Shown here piece after piece: positions 21,931 through 30,462 of a stretch of 33,772 bases of DNA. The notes under the pieces were generated by a model that saw nothing but the letters and a program-made list of their open reading frames with translations, was not told the origin of the DNA and ran no database searches. Source of the DNA: a virus; IMG/VR virus record IMGVR_UViG_3300043772_001633, positions 1-33,772 of that record; one strand, written 5' to 3'. Both the position numbers and the translations under genes were made by a program. Within the stretch, counting starts at the first letter, position 1. Each line of letters starts with the position of its first letter.

Positions 21931-23067
21931 TTAAAATAAATGCGTAATTCTCGCAATTTGTCCGTTAAGTTTATGATGTAAAAATCCCTCTATTGCTTTA
22001 GGTGCGTGTTGGTATCCGTTTCTATGATGCCACGAATCGGTACCGCTTGGACTTCTTAAAGTTTCAACACAAACTCCCATAACATCTTTACTTACTTTAT
22101 GATGCAAATGGTGTGTATAAAAATATTTATGTTTGCACGCTTGCCAACTATCCGATTCATGAGCCATTAATAAAGCTAAATTTTCAGTTCTTGCACCATC
22201 TCCGTGAGTTGATCCTATTAAATTATTAAAGTAAGTATAATATTTACGATGTGCTATATCAACATTAAAAGTTACATTTTCACAATTTCTAAAATGAGTT
22301 TCAATTACTTGTGCTAAAAAGAAACCGTGTGTATAATCGTGATTAGATGGATTGTAAGTAACGTGTGTAGGTGCTATTTGCATAAGAATTTCAATAACAT
22401 CTACATATAATTTTTTTGCTATTATAAAATTAGTATGCCACATTCCTTCTGTATCTTGTGGCGTTCCTGATGTAGTTTGTCTTTTCGGACTATCAATATG
22501 TAAAATATCATTACCAATAATTAAATTTATTTGGTCAATTTCAAAACCTTTTACTTTATTAAGTATTCCTTTTACACCTTGAAGTACTCTTTGAACTGCT
22601 ATTTGATTATTATATGTTTCCCCGACTTCAAAAGCACTACATAATTTACCAATGTGAATATCTGCTGGGTCAATAACTAATAAATGAGCATCTTTTTTAT
22701 CTTCGTAAACTATTTTATTGTATTTAGGTACGTAATTTTTTAAATCTTCAATTACTTCTTTAGCTAATGTTTCAAAACTAAATTCTTTCGGTGCTTTGTA
22801 TAATGGATTTGTAACTCTTACACTTTCATTTTTTGTTTTTAGCCATAACATTGGAGTACTTTCTGGACTTATTCCAACATTAGTACAAGCCTCTAAAATA
22901 CCTTTATTTTTTTGCTTGTATCTTTTTACATAAGTTCTTAATAAATCAACATCAGATTTAGTTGATTTTGTTTTTAAAATAGTTTTGGCTATTTGGGTAT
23001 CACTTTCAATACTTTGTATTAATTCAAATATTTCTGAATCGTATTGTGACCATTTTGAATTTGACAT
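21931..23067 (-). CDS. Calcineurin-like metallophosphoesterase
   Basis: A 378-aa protein. The first ~60 residues are helical and may bind DNA. The metal-binding motifs of the calcineurin-like superfamily follow: DxH in DPADIHIGK near 133, GND near 183 (LIIGNDILHID), NHD in NPSNHDYTHG, GSTHGDGAR, and paired His in THHLHHK. Phages carry such enzymes as nucleases or phosphatases. The substrate cannot be told here. It lies between the amidase and the small cysteine protein. Confidence 0.78.
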   Translation of the reverse strand: MSNSKWSQYDSEIFELIQSIESDTQIAKTILKTKSTKSDVDLLRTYVKRYKQKNKGILEACTNVGISPESTPMLWLKTKNESVRVTNPLYKAPKEFSFETLAKEVIEDLKNYVPKYNKIVYEDKKDAHLLVIDPADIHIGKLCSAFEVGETYNNQIAVQRVLQGVKGILNKVKGFEIDQINLIIGNDILHIDSPKRQTTSGTPQDTEGMWHTNFIIAKKLYVDVIEILMQIAPTHVTYNPSNHDYTHGFFLAQVIETHFRNCENVTFNVDIAHRKYYTYFNNLIGSTHGDGARTENLALLMAHESDSWQACKHKYFYTHHLHHKVSKDVMGVCVETLRSPSGTDSWHHRNGYQHAPKAIEGFLHHKLNGQIARITHLF

Positions 23068-23121
23068 AATTTTTATTTAGTAGGTTATTACAATAAAAGT
23101 AACCACATATAAAAAAAATAT

Positions 23122-23535
23122 TTAAAAATTAACTTCTTTTAACCATTTCTTTACATCAAAACTTGGACAAGCCTTATTTACTCCAAAATCTTTATGACCT
23201 TGTATAATTGCGTTAGGGAATTGTTTTTTAGCTTGTTTTATTAAGTATAAAAGACTTTCTTTTTGTTTTGGTGTTCTAGTATCTTTTGGCTTTCCTTTTT
23301 CATCTATGCCGCCAATATAACTAAAATGAATTGACTCACTATTATAACCTTTTACGCCATTAGTAATTTGTTCGTATTTTGCTAATTCGTGAATAACTCC
23401 ATTTGCGTCAATCAGTCTATGATAACCTACCGACTTCCATTTTAAAACGTTTTTCCAATAGTTTAAAATAGATTGCTTTGTAGCAGTTGGTTGGGAAGCG
23501 GTGCAATGTATTACTATGTAATCAATCTTTCTCAT
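23122..23535 (-). CDS. N-acetylmuramoyl-L-alanine amidase (endolysin)
   Basis: A 137-aa amidase_2 domain, similar in size to T7 lysozyme. The zinc ligands are H10 (IVIHCTAS), H114 (GHKDF) and C123 (KACPSFD). Tyr38 (GYHRLI) and Lys121 occupy the places of the T7 catalytic Tyr and Lys. It cleaves the bond between muramic acid and L-alanine in peptidoglycan. There is no signal peptide, so release through a holin is expected; two small membrane proteins are encoded just upstream, the nearer overlapping by 14 nt. Confidence 0.9.
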   Translation of the reverse strand: MRKIDYIVIHCTASQPTATKQSILNYWKNVLKWKSVGYHRLIDANGVIHELAKYEQITNGVKGYNSESIHFSYIGGIDEKGKPKDTRTPKQKESLLYLIKQAKKQFPNAIIQGHKDFGVNKACPSFDVKKWLKEVNF

Positions 23536-23692
23536 TATTCCTTTTATTTTTAATTATTTCAATTGTTTTCAAAATAGTATAGAAAATAGAAACACAAAGT
23601 AAAACTATTTTTAAAATTGACTCTAAATTTGAAAAACTTACAGCCATTGCGATTGAGTTTAATGCGTATATTTTTAAATCGTTATTAGTCAT
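23522..23692 (-). CDS. Small membrane protein of lysis cassette
   Basis: A 56-aa protein starting MTNNDLKIYALNSIAMAVSF, with a hydrophobic segment near 29-50 (ILKIVLLCVSIFYTILKT) and a basic end. It overlaps the upstream holin-like gene by 8 nt and the amidase by 14 nt. It could be a second holin component or antiholin. Confidence 0.65.
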   Translation of the reverse strand: MTNNDLKIYALNSIAMAVSFSNLESILKIVLLCVSIFYTILKTIEIIKNKRNNEKD

Positions 23693-23885
23693 TTTTCTTT
23701 ACCTTCATTAAACGTTCAACAATATTAGTTGCTCCTTCAATAGCTATGTATGATGTTGCAATAATTACCCAATCAGTAGATGTTATAACGCCCCCGAATA
23801 ACCCAGCAGACGCTACTACAAAAACTGATAATTTTCTACTCACCCATTTTGATAGGAATAAGTCTATTTGTTCTTTTCTACTCAT
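23685..23885 (-). CDS. Holin-like membrane protein
   Basis: A 66-aa protein from ATG 23885, which overlaps the upstream stop by 8 nt. An upstream ATG at 23903 adds six residues and overlaps by 26. Two hydrophobic segments lie at about 20-37 (SVFVVASAGLFGGVIT) and 40-57 (VIIATSYIAIEGAT), with a basic C-terminus. The size, topology and position ahead of the amidase fit a holin that permeabilises the inner membrane. Confidence 0.65.
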   Translation of the reverse strand: MSRKEQIDLFLSKWVSRKLSVFVVASAGLFGGVITSTDWVIIATSYIAIEGATNIVERLMKVKKND

Positions 23886-24078
23886 TTGTTGGGGTGTATT
23901 CAATCCTTTCTAATTCATTTAATTGGTCGTGTATTGCTTCGAATTCTTTGCAGTCTAAAACTTCAAGACCTGCAATCCATCTACCTGAACCATCTTTTGC
24001 GAATTCAAGTTTATAGCAGTTATTAAAATAGCCATTTAATGCGTTGTATTGCTCTGTATTTGGGTGTAGTACTATCAT
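23878..24078 (-). CDS. Small hypothetical protein
   Basis: A 66-aa protein (MIVLHPNTEQYNALNGYFNN) with a GRWIAGLEVLDCKEF segment. It starts at the fibre gene's stop (ATGA) and overlaps the holin-like gene. It may be a fibre chaperone or small tail protein. No function is recognised. Confidence 0.6.
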   Translation of the reverse strand: MIVLHPNTEQYNALNGYFNNCYKLEFAKDGSGRWIAGLEVLDCKEFEAIHDQLNELERIEYTPTNE

Positions 24079-24938
24079 AGTGATGTTATATAATTATTAT
24101 AAGCAGTTACAAAAGCAGCGTTTTCAGAAACTAAATTAGCACCCATTGCATACATAGATATTTCGTGTGCTCCAAAAGCACTACCTGAACGCAATATAAA
24201 TTGATTTGATGAAGTAATAGCAGCAGATAAAGCAGTTCTTTGTGGCGTACTTGCAGTATTATCATTAAACAATGTTACATTTAAGCTACTTGTACGATGT
24301 ATAGATTTCATTCCACGAGTTGCGGTAAAATCAAAAGAACCACCAACTAATGGAGTTGTACCTTGATTAATACGCTGATTTGAAGAACTTGCTCTTAAAG
24401 AGTTATTTGTACTTGCAGCACTACGACCATCTAAAGAACTTGTACCATTTGCCATATACATATATAAATAACGACTTGCATTATTTTGTAAATAATTAAC
24501 TCCTTGTGTTGCTGGATTGAAATTCGTATCTATATAGCTACTTGTACCATTGCCCATAAATCCCTCATTTGTTGTGAAAGTTGGACTTGTAGAAGCGTTA
24601 TATTGTGTTAATCTTTTCCAATCAATTAAAGCAAATTGACTACTTCCATCAGTAGCAAAGTTTGCAAATGTGTCAAGTTTACTCCAAACTCCTGCGTCTT
24701 TTAAAGCAATTAACAAAGTGTTTTGTTTCAATCGTTGTGCTTCACTTGGTAAAGTGTAACCTTGCGTAGTTGCATAATCTAAAATGGCTTGATAATCGGT
24801 ATCGTAAGCAAAACCAACAATATTAGTATCACCTGCCCAACTATCCTCGTGAACAGCACCCCAACTGATATTATTATTAACTGCACCTTGCCCCCAACCT
24901 ATATTATTATTTTTCGCTCCTTGTCCCCAATCGCTCAT
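24075..24938 (-). CDS. Putative tail fibre / receptor-binding protein
   Basis: A 287-aa protein. The N-terminus has an 11-residue repeat (WGQGAKNNNIG, WGQGAVNNNIS, then WGAVHEDSW). The body has LIDWKRLTQYN, FTTNEGFMGNGTSSYIDTNF and repeated Ser/Asn-rich strands, a pattern I associate with jelly-roll or lectin-like surface proteins of Bacteroidetes phages. It probably contacts the host or is a virion decoration. It has its own promoter-like box at 24970-24977, which separates it from the connector gene. Confidence 0.65.
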   Translation of the reverse strand: MSDWGQGAKNNNIGWGQGAVNNNISWGAVHEDSWAGDTNIVGFAYDTDYQAILDYATTQGYTLPSEAQRLKQNTLLIALKDAGVWSKLDTFANFATDGSSQFALIDWKRLTQYNASTSPTFTTNEGFMGNGTSSYIDTNFNPATQGVNYLQNNASRYLYMYMANGTSSLDGRSAASTNNSLRASSSNQRINQGTTPLVGGSFDFTATRGMKSIHRTSSLNVTLFNDNTASTPQRTALSAAITSSNQFILRSGSAFGAHEISMYAMGANLVSENAAFVTAYNNYITSL

Positions 24939-24969
24939 TTTGTACTTTTTTTAATTGTTCAACTTTAGC

Positions 24970-24977
24970 CAAATATA
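24970..24977 (-). promoter_or_regulatory. Promoter -7 element (TATATTTG) for fibre-lysis operon
   Basis: Fits TAnnTTTG on the minus strand, 31 nt before the ATG at 24938. TAG lies 21 nt upstream instead of TTG. Confidence 0.6.
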
Positions 24978-25012
24978 AATTTAGCTTCTTAAAATTCTCT
25001 ATTTTAGGTTTA

Positions 25013-25522
25013 TTATATCTGCCAGCCACCATAAAAATTGTTTGTATCAGGACTTACATCTTCATTTGAATTACTATTGTATTCAGGATAAGTAGATTGA
25101 TTAAAACACATAAAATCTATAAATCTTTGCGTATAACTTTCTGCAATATCCCTTTCTTTTTCAACTAAATAATCAACTTCGGCTTTATCTACGTTTGTAG
25201 CACTTTCAGAACTATGTTTAAACAATCCTTTATTACTTAACGTATAAGCTGCGAAAGGTAAATAATAAACCATCGCCCAATGCACTAACATAGGTTTAAT
25301 GTAAGTAACTAAAAGACTTCTATAATCTGCAAATTCCTCATTATTTATTTCGTCGCTTAAAATCAAATCTTGTAACTTTTTGTATAATTGACTTCCTAAA
25401 TAATTTTGAATTGTAATGTCCTGACTAATTTTGATGTATTCGATAAAATCGTCAGCATCAAGATTTCCATTTGCTATTGTAAATTTCTTTACGTCTTCTG
25501 TTGATATAAGTAATGCGTACAT
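25013..25522 (-). CDS. Putative head-tail connector protein
   Basis: A 169-aa protein starting MYALLISTEDVKKFTIANGN. The helical middle includes ITIQNYLGSQLYKKLQDL and PMLVHWAMVYYLPFAAYTLS, a pattern of connector proteins (DUF6712-like as I recall) from Bacteroidetes phages. It lies just after the portal gene (7-nt gap) and ends the head operon. It likely forms part of the neck. The assignment rests on pattern and context. Confidence 0.65.
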   Translation of the reverse strand: MYALLISTEDVKKFTIANGNLDADDFIEYIKISQDITIQNYLGSQLYKKLQDLILSDEINNEEFADYRSLLVTYIKPMLVHWAMVYYLPFAAYTLSNKGLFKHSSESATNVDKAEVDYLVEKERDIAESYTQRFIDFMCFNQSTYPEYNSNSNEDVSPDTNNFYGGWQI

Positions 25523-25529
25523 AATTTAA

Positions 25530-27329
25530 TTATTTAGGTAAAAAGCCTTTATTCGGCATATCAATAGGTCTTTGAGAAACTAATTCAGGATTTTTTATAA
25601 CGTATCCGTATTGTTCAGCTTTACGCCCTGCAATTTGTTTTGCTTTAGGTGAATTAACATCTATGTTTACATTTTCAAAACTTGCGTAAACTTGCTTATT
25701 CCATCTATGATGGCACGCTCCACCGCCTTTGTAAAACCATACGTTTACTAAAGGACTTCCATTAGGTCCTAAACCTTTTTTTTCTCCATTTGCATTAACT
25801 CTAACCTCATTTACTTCTTTATTTGACATTGCTATAATATCTTCTTTTCTGTAAATCTTTTTAGCGTCAATCATTTTTTGGCAAAACTTTCTACTTTTTG
25901 AAGTTGTTTCACCTGCATAAACATATCGAGTTATAAAACGAACTCCGTCAATAGTTTCATCTTGTTCGCTTTTTGCGTTTCCTCTAGCAGTACCAGTACT
26001 TACTAAATTAATTATTTTAGATAATAAACTTTGATTTGATTCTTTAGATAACAATTCATTTTCTGCATCGTCATTATCGTAATCAACTTCACTTTCATCA
26101 ATTAAAAGCCATTTATCATTAGGTGTTTCACCTAAAGAAATTAAAGCATCTGCAACTGAATCATCTGAACTATTTTCACTTAAACAACAAGTATGAGCTG
26201 AAAGTTGCGTTCCCGTTTCTTCTGCAACTTGTTCCGAAGTTTGTGCGTTTTCTAAATCGGTAAACTCTAAAGGTTGTATTGTTTTAAAGTATAATTTCAA
26301 TTTAATATTATTAACCGCTAAAATAGTATCTAACGCTTCAATGATTTCAATCTGATAAGGTTTGATTACTAAATTATCATAAAGTAAAGTTGCAGTTTTA
26401 ATTTCGTCTGCATTGTTAGAAAATCCACTACCTGAATCACGAACTCCTAAAAGCATCGGACTTGTTACTCTATGCCCTACAACTAATTTTTCAAAACATT
26501 CTTTAGCCAAATACTCGTAATGTTGCGGTGCATCGTTTAATGGTATATCAGTTACTTCCGTTGCATTTTCTTTACTACTATTAAAAGATACAATTACCTT
26601 TTGACCTTTTGCACCCGTTAATTTTCTTTTTACATCAGCTGATATTTCTTCTCTTTTTTCTTCAGGCGGTATATTGTTATTAAAATTTACAACTTTAGTA
26701 CCACTAAACCCATTCATTACATCGTTAATCAAATAGTCTGATATTTCTTCTTCTAACTTTGCATAAGGTAACGCACCTGAATAATCAATCGGTGTGTAAT
26801 AGTGATAACCGCTTACGTATGGTCTTATAATATAAAGTTCAACTTCTTTTTTATTTCCAAAACCAAAAGCAGGAATACGTTTAATCTCATCACTCGGTTT
26901 TTTCTTTGCCCAATCAGGATGATAATACCACGCTTCTATTTCGCCTTTATCGTTGCATTTTTCAGCACGTAAAGTATGCATAGGAAAATGTTCAATAAAT
27001 TTTACTTCGCCCTTTTCATAAACAACTTGCATAGCAGCCATTCCTAAAAGTTTTCGCTCTAAAGCAACTTTCTTTAATGCGTTTGGCTTTATAATAGAAA
27101 TCATTTTAGCGTACTCATCAGGTTTTTTATTAGCGTCTAATGCTGATATACCTTTTCCATAAATCATATTACTACAACCCGTAATAATAGCGTTATTTGT
27201 GGTGCTATATAAATATCTATCAATTAAAAATTGAAAGTAGTTATTGTCTGCTCCATATTCCACAAAATCACCTTTTTTACTTTCGTTTATTTGCGGACTT
27301 GTATAAGCACTTAAATTTAATACATACAT
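25530..27329 (-). CDS. Portal protein with C-terminal extension
   Basis: A 599-aa protein. Residues ~20-440 look like a portal: YGADNNYFQFLIDRYLYSTT near the start, a long helical middle and EQVAEETGTQL near the end. The portal is the dodecameric DNA channel at one vertex. The last ~130 residues form a separate region with RKFCQKMIDA, RKEDIIAMS and YKGGGACHHRWNKQVY, which resembles the Cys/His segment of minor head proteins and could bind metal. It lies after the capsid gene, the reverse of the usual order. Confidence 0.78.
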   Translation of the reverse strand: MYVLNLSAYTSPQINESKKGDFVEYGADNNYFQFLIDRYLYSTTNNAIITGCSNMIYGKGISALDANKKPDEYAKMISIIKPNALKKVALERKLLGMAAMQVVYEKGEVKFIEHFPMHTLRAEKCNDKGEIEAWYYHPDWAKKKPSDEIKRIPAFGFGNKKEVELYIIRPYVSGYHYYTPIDYSGALPYAKLEEEISDYLINDVMNGFSGTKVVNFNNNIPPEEKREEISADVKRKLTGAKGQKVIVSFNSSKENATEVTDIPLNDAPQHYEYLAKECFEKLVVGHRVTSPMLLGVRDSGSGFSNNADEIKTATLLYDNLVIKPYQIEIIEALDTILAVNNIKLKLYFKTIQPLEFTDLENAQTSEQVAEETGTQLSAHTCCLSENSSDDSVADALISLGETPNDKWLLIDESEVDYDNDDAENELLSKESNQSLLSKIINLVSTGTARGNAKSEQDETIDGVRFITRYVYAGETTSKSRKFCQKMIDAKKIYRKEDIIAMSNKEVNEVRVNANGEKKGLGPNGSPLVNVWFYKGGGACHHRWNKQVYASFENVNIDVNSPKAKQIAGRKAEQYGYVIKNPELVSQRPIDMPNKGFLPK

Positions 27330-27331
27330 AA

Positions 27332-27670
27332 TTATTCAAATATTTTATATTCGTTTGTTGTCACGTGTTCAGCGTAAGCATCTTTATTGATACTATACGT
27401 TTGTAAATTTTGATTAGTACAAAATATCTTATCTCTATAAACTATATCATCGTTCCTTGTTGAATCTTTAATTGTTAGAGTATAATATTTACTTTCTTTA
27501 ATTGGAAAAATAACAGAAGTAGTAACAAAATATTTATCAATTGAAAAAACTGCTTCAATTTCAGTTTCAATATTTGTTTCTTCATCTCGCAAAACAATAG
27601 TATCCGCACTACTACCATAGATAATAGCGTTTAGTGTTTGTGCGGTTTCTTGCTCTCTTAAAATAATCAT
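27332..27670 (-). CDS. Hypothetical structural protein
   Basis: A 112-aa, beta-rich protein (MIILREQETAQTLNAIIYGS) with charged turns (VLRDEETNIETEIEAVF). It is preceded by the shared 15-nt leader element and by the tail tube terminator, so it may begin a separate transcript with the portal and connector genes. No family is recognised. Confidence 0.55.
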   Translation of the reverse strand: MIILREQETAQTLNAIIYGSSADTIVLRDEETNIETEIEAVFSIDKYFVTTSVIFPIKESKYYTLTIKDSTRNDDIVYRDKIFCTNQNLQTYSINKDAYAEHVTTNEYKIFE

Positions 27671-27678
27671 ATTACTTA

Positions 27679-27693
27679 TTTATTTAAAAACAA
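27679..27693 (-). promoter_or_regulatory. Shared 15-nt late-gene leader element
   Basis: TTGTTTTTAAATAAA on the minus strand, 8 nt before the ATG at 27670. Confidence 0.5.
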
Positions 27694-27714
27694 CAATTTA
27701 ACATTTCTGTTAAT

Positions 27715-27752
27715 ATAAAAAAAAAGCGTACCGATTAAGATACGCTTTTTAA
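27715..27752 (-). terminator. Terminator after the tube-like gene
   Basis: Perfect 10-bp stem AAAAAGCGTA / TACGCTTTTT (27721-27730 and 27741-27750) with a 10-nt loop, followed by T's on the minus strand. Confidence 0.85.
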
Positions 27753-27770
27753 ATTCAAAACTATGAAAAA

Positions 27771-28298
27771 TTAAGAACCTGAAACTACTGTAAATCCTGC
27801 AGCCGTTAAAGTGTCACCGATAAAGTTAGCAGGTACTTGTTCTTGACCTGTAAGCGTTAATGTATAACCGCTTAAGTCACCCATTGCTGCCCCCGTAACA
27901 ATTGTACCACCTGTAACCTCGCATCCGTGTTTTAAACCTGCGTAAAAGAAGTTTCCGTTGTTATCTTCTACGATAACTTGCGGTCTTCCATAAGCCATAA
28001 GTTTTAATTCTTTATGGTCTTTAACTGTTAATTTCTTAAAAGTTAATTCTAAAACTTGTTCGTAAAATGTAGTTCCGTTTTCACGTGAACTATTAATATT
28101 TTGAGTAAAGGTACTCGCACCTTTTAACTCATATTTGTAAGCAGTTGGAGTACCTGCTACCGCATCGATAACATCCGTATTTGTAGCGTCGTAAGTGTAT
28201 CCCGTTGCATCTCCGTAATTAACGAAGTAAACGTTTTTAAGACCACCTACTGAATCCTTACAAACTTCTAATCTTCCTAATGATAAATCACAAGCCAT
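27771..28298 (-). CDS. Putative major tail tube protein
   Basis: A 175-aa beta-rich protein. The N-terminus MACDLSLGRLEVCKD is followed by NVYFVNYGDATGYTYD, a Ser/Gly-rich middle and KKLTVKDHKELKLMAYGRPQ, then a C-terminus with GLKHGCEVTGGTI. I recognise the type as a structural protein encoded next to the capsid in Bacteroidetes phages; tail tube or neck are both possible. It is bracketed by terminators on both sides, so it may be made in large amounts from its own transcript. Confidence 0.6.
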   Translation of the reverse strand: MACDLSLGRLEVCKDSVGGLKNVYFVNYGDATGYTYDATNTDVIDAVAGTPTAYKYELKGASTFTQNINSSRENGTTFYEQVLELTFKKLTVKDHKELKLMAYGRPQVIVEDNNGNFFYAGLKHGCEVTGGTIVTGAAMGDLSGYTLTLTGQEQVPANFIGDTLTAAGFTVVSGS

Positions 28299-28314
28299 AT
28301 TATTTATGTTTTAT

Positions 28315-28347
28315 AAAAAAAGGGAAGGCATTTTACCTCCCCTTTTT
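28315..28347 (-). terminator. Terminator after capsid gene
   Basis: Stem AAAGGG.AGG with CCT.CCCTTT around a short A/T loop, followed by T's on the minus strand. It lies in the gap between capsid and tube-like genes. Confidence 0.8.
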
Positions 28348-28365
28348 AAGTTAATATTTAATTAA

Positions 28366-29298
28366 TTACGCTGGAGTATATAATACGATTTCAGAACCGA
28401 TACCATATTGAACCGCTGCAGTAAATCTCATAATTACATTTACTGTTTGTGCTCCCGTTACTTCTGCTTGGTCAATTACTCTTACTTCGTTTTGGTCTGA
28501 TAATAAACCTGTACCAAAGTATAAGTTTGATTTTTGAGCAGCCATCATATAGTTAGAAGCTAATCCGTTTGCAACAAAGATTTTAACACCATCAAAAGAT
28601 AATGAACCATTGTTAAACCATTGTGTACCCATTGCGTTAGTTCCGTTTGCTCCTAAACCTGACGCTCCGAAGCCACCTAAAGCTCTAACGTATGCACGTG
28701 CAACATTTTGAGAAACGTAGATATATAAATCTTCTTTTCCGTAAAGTGCAGCAGGAATAGCGTCAACTACTTTTCCTAATTCTGTGATAACATTTGCAGC
28801 AGTAACAGTCGTACCTACCACATCAACAACAGTTGCATCAGCAGTTGCTAAAGGAACGAATCCGTTAAATTCTCCTGCGTTTGCAGTTGCACCTCTCCAA
28901 ATGTTAGTTTCCATTTTTTCAGCAACTTTAGCCGCAACGTGTCCGATTAAGAAATCAGCAAATGATTTTGGTAAAGTGTCAAAAGCAGACATTCCCATTT
29001 CAATCGATTGCCATGTACTTCTGAAATCTTTTTTACATAATTCAAGGTTAACTTGAAACTCCTCAGGAGTGATTACTCTTTCTGTAATTGTTACAGTTGA
29101 AGTAGGATCAAAAGCACAAGTAGCATCTTTTACAATTGCATCCGTAGCAATTCTATTGATAACTGATTTATACTTTACGTTTGGCATTACTTCGATACCA
29201 CCATTTTCAATAGTAGTAGCCGATAATAATGCAGCAGATATGTATTTCTTTGAAAACTCACCTGCATAGGTTGTTGTGATACTTGTTGTAGTAGCCAT
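28366..29298 (-). CDS. Major capsid protein
   Basis: A 310-aa protein starting MATTTSITTTYAGEFSKKYI. It is rich in Ala, Gly and Thr, with segments such as AALLSATTIENGGIEVMP, LIGHVAAKVAEKMETNIWRG, LYIYVSQNVARAYVRALGGF and a C-terminus AVQYGIGSEIVLYT. This composition and the position after protease- and scaffold-like genes fit a HK97-fold capsid protein that forms the shell. A terminator follows. There is no obvious long N-terminal scaffold domain; a separate upstream gene may supply it. Confidence 0.8.
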   Translation of the reverse strand: MATTTSITTTYAGEFSKKYISAALLSATTIENGGIEVMPNVKYKSVINRIATDAIVKDATCAFDPTSTVTITERVITPEEFQVNLELCKKDFRSTWQSIEMGMSAFDTLPKSFADFLIGHVAAKVAEKMETNIWRGATANAGEFNGFVPLATADATVVDVVGTTVTAANVITELGKVVDAIPAALYGKEDLYIYVSQNVARAYVRALGGFGASGLGANGTNAMGTQWFNNGSLSFDGVKIFVANGLASNYMMAAQKSNLYFGTGLLSDQNEVRVIDQAEVTGAQTVNVIMRFTAAVQYGIGSEIVLYTPA

Positions 29299-29311
29299 TT
29301 TTTTTATTTAA

Positions 29312-29860
29312 TTAATTTGCGATTTTACTCATTACTCTGTCGAAAGTTGTCATTTCTCTACCTTGTGAGAAAAGGATTTTTTCAACGTTTTGTTTAGCAT
29401 CAGGATTGTGTGTTAAAGGTTCAGCTGATAATTCAACTACTTCTTTAACTTCCGTTTGTTTTGCTAATTCTGTTTTTAAAGATTCAATTTCAGCTTTTAA
29501 ATCTTCAATTTCTTTTGAAAAATGTGATTCTCTTACTGTTGATTCAATTACCTTTTTAGGTGCAGTAGGTTCAGCAGCTTGTTCAACTTCTACCTCTACT
29601 TCAGGAGTTTCCTCTTGTGTAGGTGTAGCTTCTTTGATTTCAGCAATTTCACCCTCAACTGCAACAACTAAAATCATTCCGTTATCAAGAATATACTCAC
29701 CTACTGGCAAGGCAACTCTATCTTCACCATTAACTATAAACACTGGTTGCCCTGCTTCAAAGATTTCAGCTTCGATAACAGTCCCATTGTCTAAAGTCAT
29801 TTGCTCTAATTGGACATGCATCCCTAAAAGCTTTTTGATTTCTGTTAGTACGTTTGACAT
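29312..29860 (-). CDS. Scaffold-like or head protein
   Basis: A 182-aa protein. The first ~75 residues are beta-like (VFIVNGEDRVALPVGEYIL then LVVAVEGEIAEI). A Glu-rich linker follows (PEVEVEVEQAAEP), then a coiled coil (KEIEDLKAEIESLKTELAKQ) and a short C-terminal helix. A separate acidic coiled-coil protein just upstream of the capsid gene is typical of scaffolding proteins that guide prohead assembly. The beta domain is known in related phages but its role is unclear. It is preceded by the shared 15-nt leader element. Confidence 0.6.
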   Translation of the reverse strand: MSNVLTEIKKLLGMHVQLEQMTLDNGTVIEAEIFEAGQPVFIVNGEDRVALPVGEYILDNGMILVVAVEGEIAEIKEATPTQEETPEVEVEVEQAAEPTAPKKVIESTVRESHFSKEIEDLKAEIESLKTELAKQTEVKEVVELSAEPLTHNPDAKQNVEKILFSQGREMTTFDRVMSKIAN

Positions 29861-29870
29861 ATTAATAATA

Positions 29871-29885
29871 TTTATTTAAAAACAA
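29871..29885 (-). promoter_or_regulatory. Shared 15-nt late-gene leader element
   Basis: TTGTTTTTAAATAAA on the minus strand, 10 nt before the ATG at 29860. Confidence 0.5.
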
Positions 29886-29910
29886 GGTTTGTTTAATGTT
29901 GTTGTATTTT

Positions 29911-30264
29911 TTAGAACTCTGCAACTCTATCAATAGCATCGCTTGTCATTTGCCAAGCCTTATTGATTTCATTATAGTTTGGTATTGCATTTGGATTTAT
30001 ACCTAACTCTTTTGCTTTTGCTTCAATATTATTAATCAATTTTGCTTGTGTTGCTAAAACGCTTTTAGCACCATTGCTTTCTGTTTGCATTGCTTTATAA
30101 GACGTTTCATAATTACTAATTGATTTTTTTACCGATTCAGTAGCGGATTGTAAAAAAGTAGTTCCTGCTTTTAAGTCATCAGCTAAAGCTAATTCAATTT
30201 TGTGCGTTCCTAATTCAGTTTTAGGAAATAATTTTCCAAATACGTTTTTTTCTTGTGGTGTCAT
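29911..30264 (-). CDS. Hypothetical head-region protein
   Basis: A 117-aa, largely helical protein (MTPQEKNVFGKLFPKTELGT) with a long predicted coiled coil and KAKELGINPNAIPNYNEINK near the end. It begins 3 nt after the cysteine protein's stop. It may assist head assembly. No family is recognised. Confidence 0.6.
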   Translation of the reverse strand: MTPQEKNVFGKLFPKTELGTHKIELALADDLKAGTTFLQSATESVKKSISNYETSYKAMQTESNGAKSVLATQAKLINNIEAKAKELGINPNAIPNYNEINKAWQMTSDAIDRVAEF

Positions 30265-30267
30265 TGT

Positions 30268-30462
30268 TTATCCGTTTATTCTTGTTATTGTTCTTACTCC
30301 GTTTTCTTCTGTAATGGTTACGTTATCAACTCCGCTTGTTTTACCAATGCCTTGATTTTGTAAATCACCATTGCAACATTCTTTACTATAAGTGTTGTCA
30401 TCACATAGACAACCACGCTTACCGCCTTTAGGGCTTGTTTTACTTTTTGTTTTCGTGCTCAT
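30268..30462 (-). CDS. Small cysteine-rich structural protein
   Basis: A 64-aa protein with a GGKRGCLCDDNTYSKECC segment and a C-terminal NVTITEENGVRTITRING. The clustered cysteines suggest a metal or disulfide knot. I recognise this as a recurring protein beside the protease gene of Bacteroidetes phages. It overlaps the protease end by 23 nt. Confidence 0.65.
   Translation of the reverse strand: MSTKTKSKTSPKGGKRGCLCDDNTYSKECCNGDLQNQGIGKTSGVDNVTITEENGVRTITRING

Noticed and set aside
23082-23103. Small inverted repeat GGTTA / TAACC before the phosphoesterase gene
   Set aside because: Five base pairs with a long loop, no T-run and no promoter box; likely chance in A/T-rich DNA.
29406-29879. 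157-aa plus-strand frame opposite the scaffold-like gene
   Set aside because: It is antisense to a well-supported gene with a leader element, and its Ser/Thr-rich composition follows from the complementary Glu/Lys-rich coding strand.
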